Shown here: piece after piece, positions 5,781-5,859 of the stretch
How the letters are laid out: each line of letters starts with the position of its first letter
Numbering within the stretch: the first letter of the stretch is position 1
Source of the DNA: an uncultured Propionibacteriaceae bacterium
GTDB taxonomy: Bacteria; Actinomycetota; Actinomycetes; Propionibacteriales; Propionibacteriaceae
Direction: 5' to 3'
Length of the DNA: 5,859 nucleotides
NCBI GenBank assembly: GCA_936941515.1
Contig: CAKZJI010000295.1
Location: forward strand, 1-5,859
Notes under the pieces: generated by a model
What the model was told of the DNA's origin: nothing
Seen by the model: only the letters and a program-made list of their open reading frames with translations
Databases searched by the model: none
Translations under genes and position numbers: made by a program

Positions 5781-5859
5781 TCCGCCAACGCCTTTCGGCC
5801 CCAGATGATCAGCCAGAGCAGCGCGCCGCAGATCGTCACCGGCCTGCCGGACTTCACCA
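5777..5859 (-). CDS. C-terminal fragment of a small membrane protein, partial
   Basis: On the minus strand the frame entering at the right edge reads 26 residues to a TAA at 5777-5779. It contains RPVTICGALLWLIIWGRKAL, a hydrophobic helix followed by a basic stretch, as at the C-terminus of an inner-membrane protein. Its stop overlaps the stop of the LysR fragment tail to tail, a compact arrangement typical of real gene pairs. This supports both frames being genuine pieces of one donor genome. The rest of the gene is outside the window and I cannot name the family. Confidence 0.45.
   Translation of the reverse strand, partial: VKSGRPVTICGALLWLIIWGRKALAD

Overview
This 5.9 kb window carries four main genes of a high-GC Gram-positive bacterium (Actinomycetota). 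The best clue is the malic enzyme, which resembles the large mycobacterial Mez type. Supporting clues are the GTG start of the flavin reductase, the actinobacterial style of the glycosyltransferase tail, and a NYN-domain protein of a kind often seen in that phylum. I infer a Propionibacteriales- or Actinomyces-like host, but the genus cannot be fixed from the sequence alone.

Layout on the + strand from the left: the last 105 residues of a membrane glycosyltransferase (2-319); an NADPH-dependent FMN reductase (463-1011); a 298-base gap with a 14-bp inverted repeat and a possible 23-codon ORF; and a NYN-domain putative ribonuclease (1310-2287). A strong intrinsic terminator (2308-2351) separates these from two minus-strand genes. 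The first is a secreted family 16 glycoside hydrolase (2375-3832). The second, about 350 bases upstream of it, is a large-type malic enzyme (4179-5636) that lacks its N-terminal ~75 residues.

The right end is anomalous. Malic enzyme homology stops at about 5636 and is met directly by an in-frame stop codon. From about 5637 the + strand reads as the C-terminal ~48 residues of a GcvA-like LysR regulator of proteobacterial style. Its stop codon overlaps the stop of a convergent membrane-protein fragment on the minus strand (5777-5859). This looks like an assembly or cloning chimera, or less likely a real recombination scar. It is the feature most worth checking.

The genes do not form one obvious pathway. 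The hydrolase probably releases sugars from an external beta-glucan-like polymer. The malic enzyme links malate to pyruvate and reducing power. The flavin reductase and NYN protein are standalone genes of general redox and RNA-related type. I found no CRISPR array, insertion sequence, tRNA, rRNA or convincing new multi-gene system.
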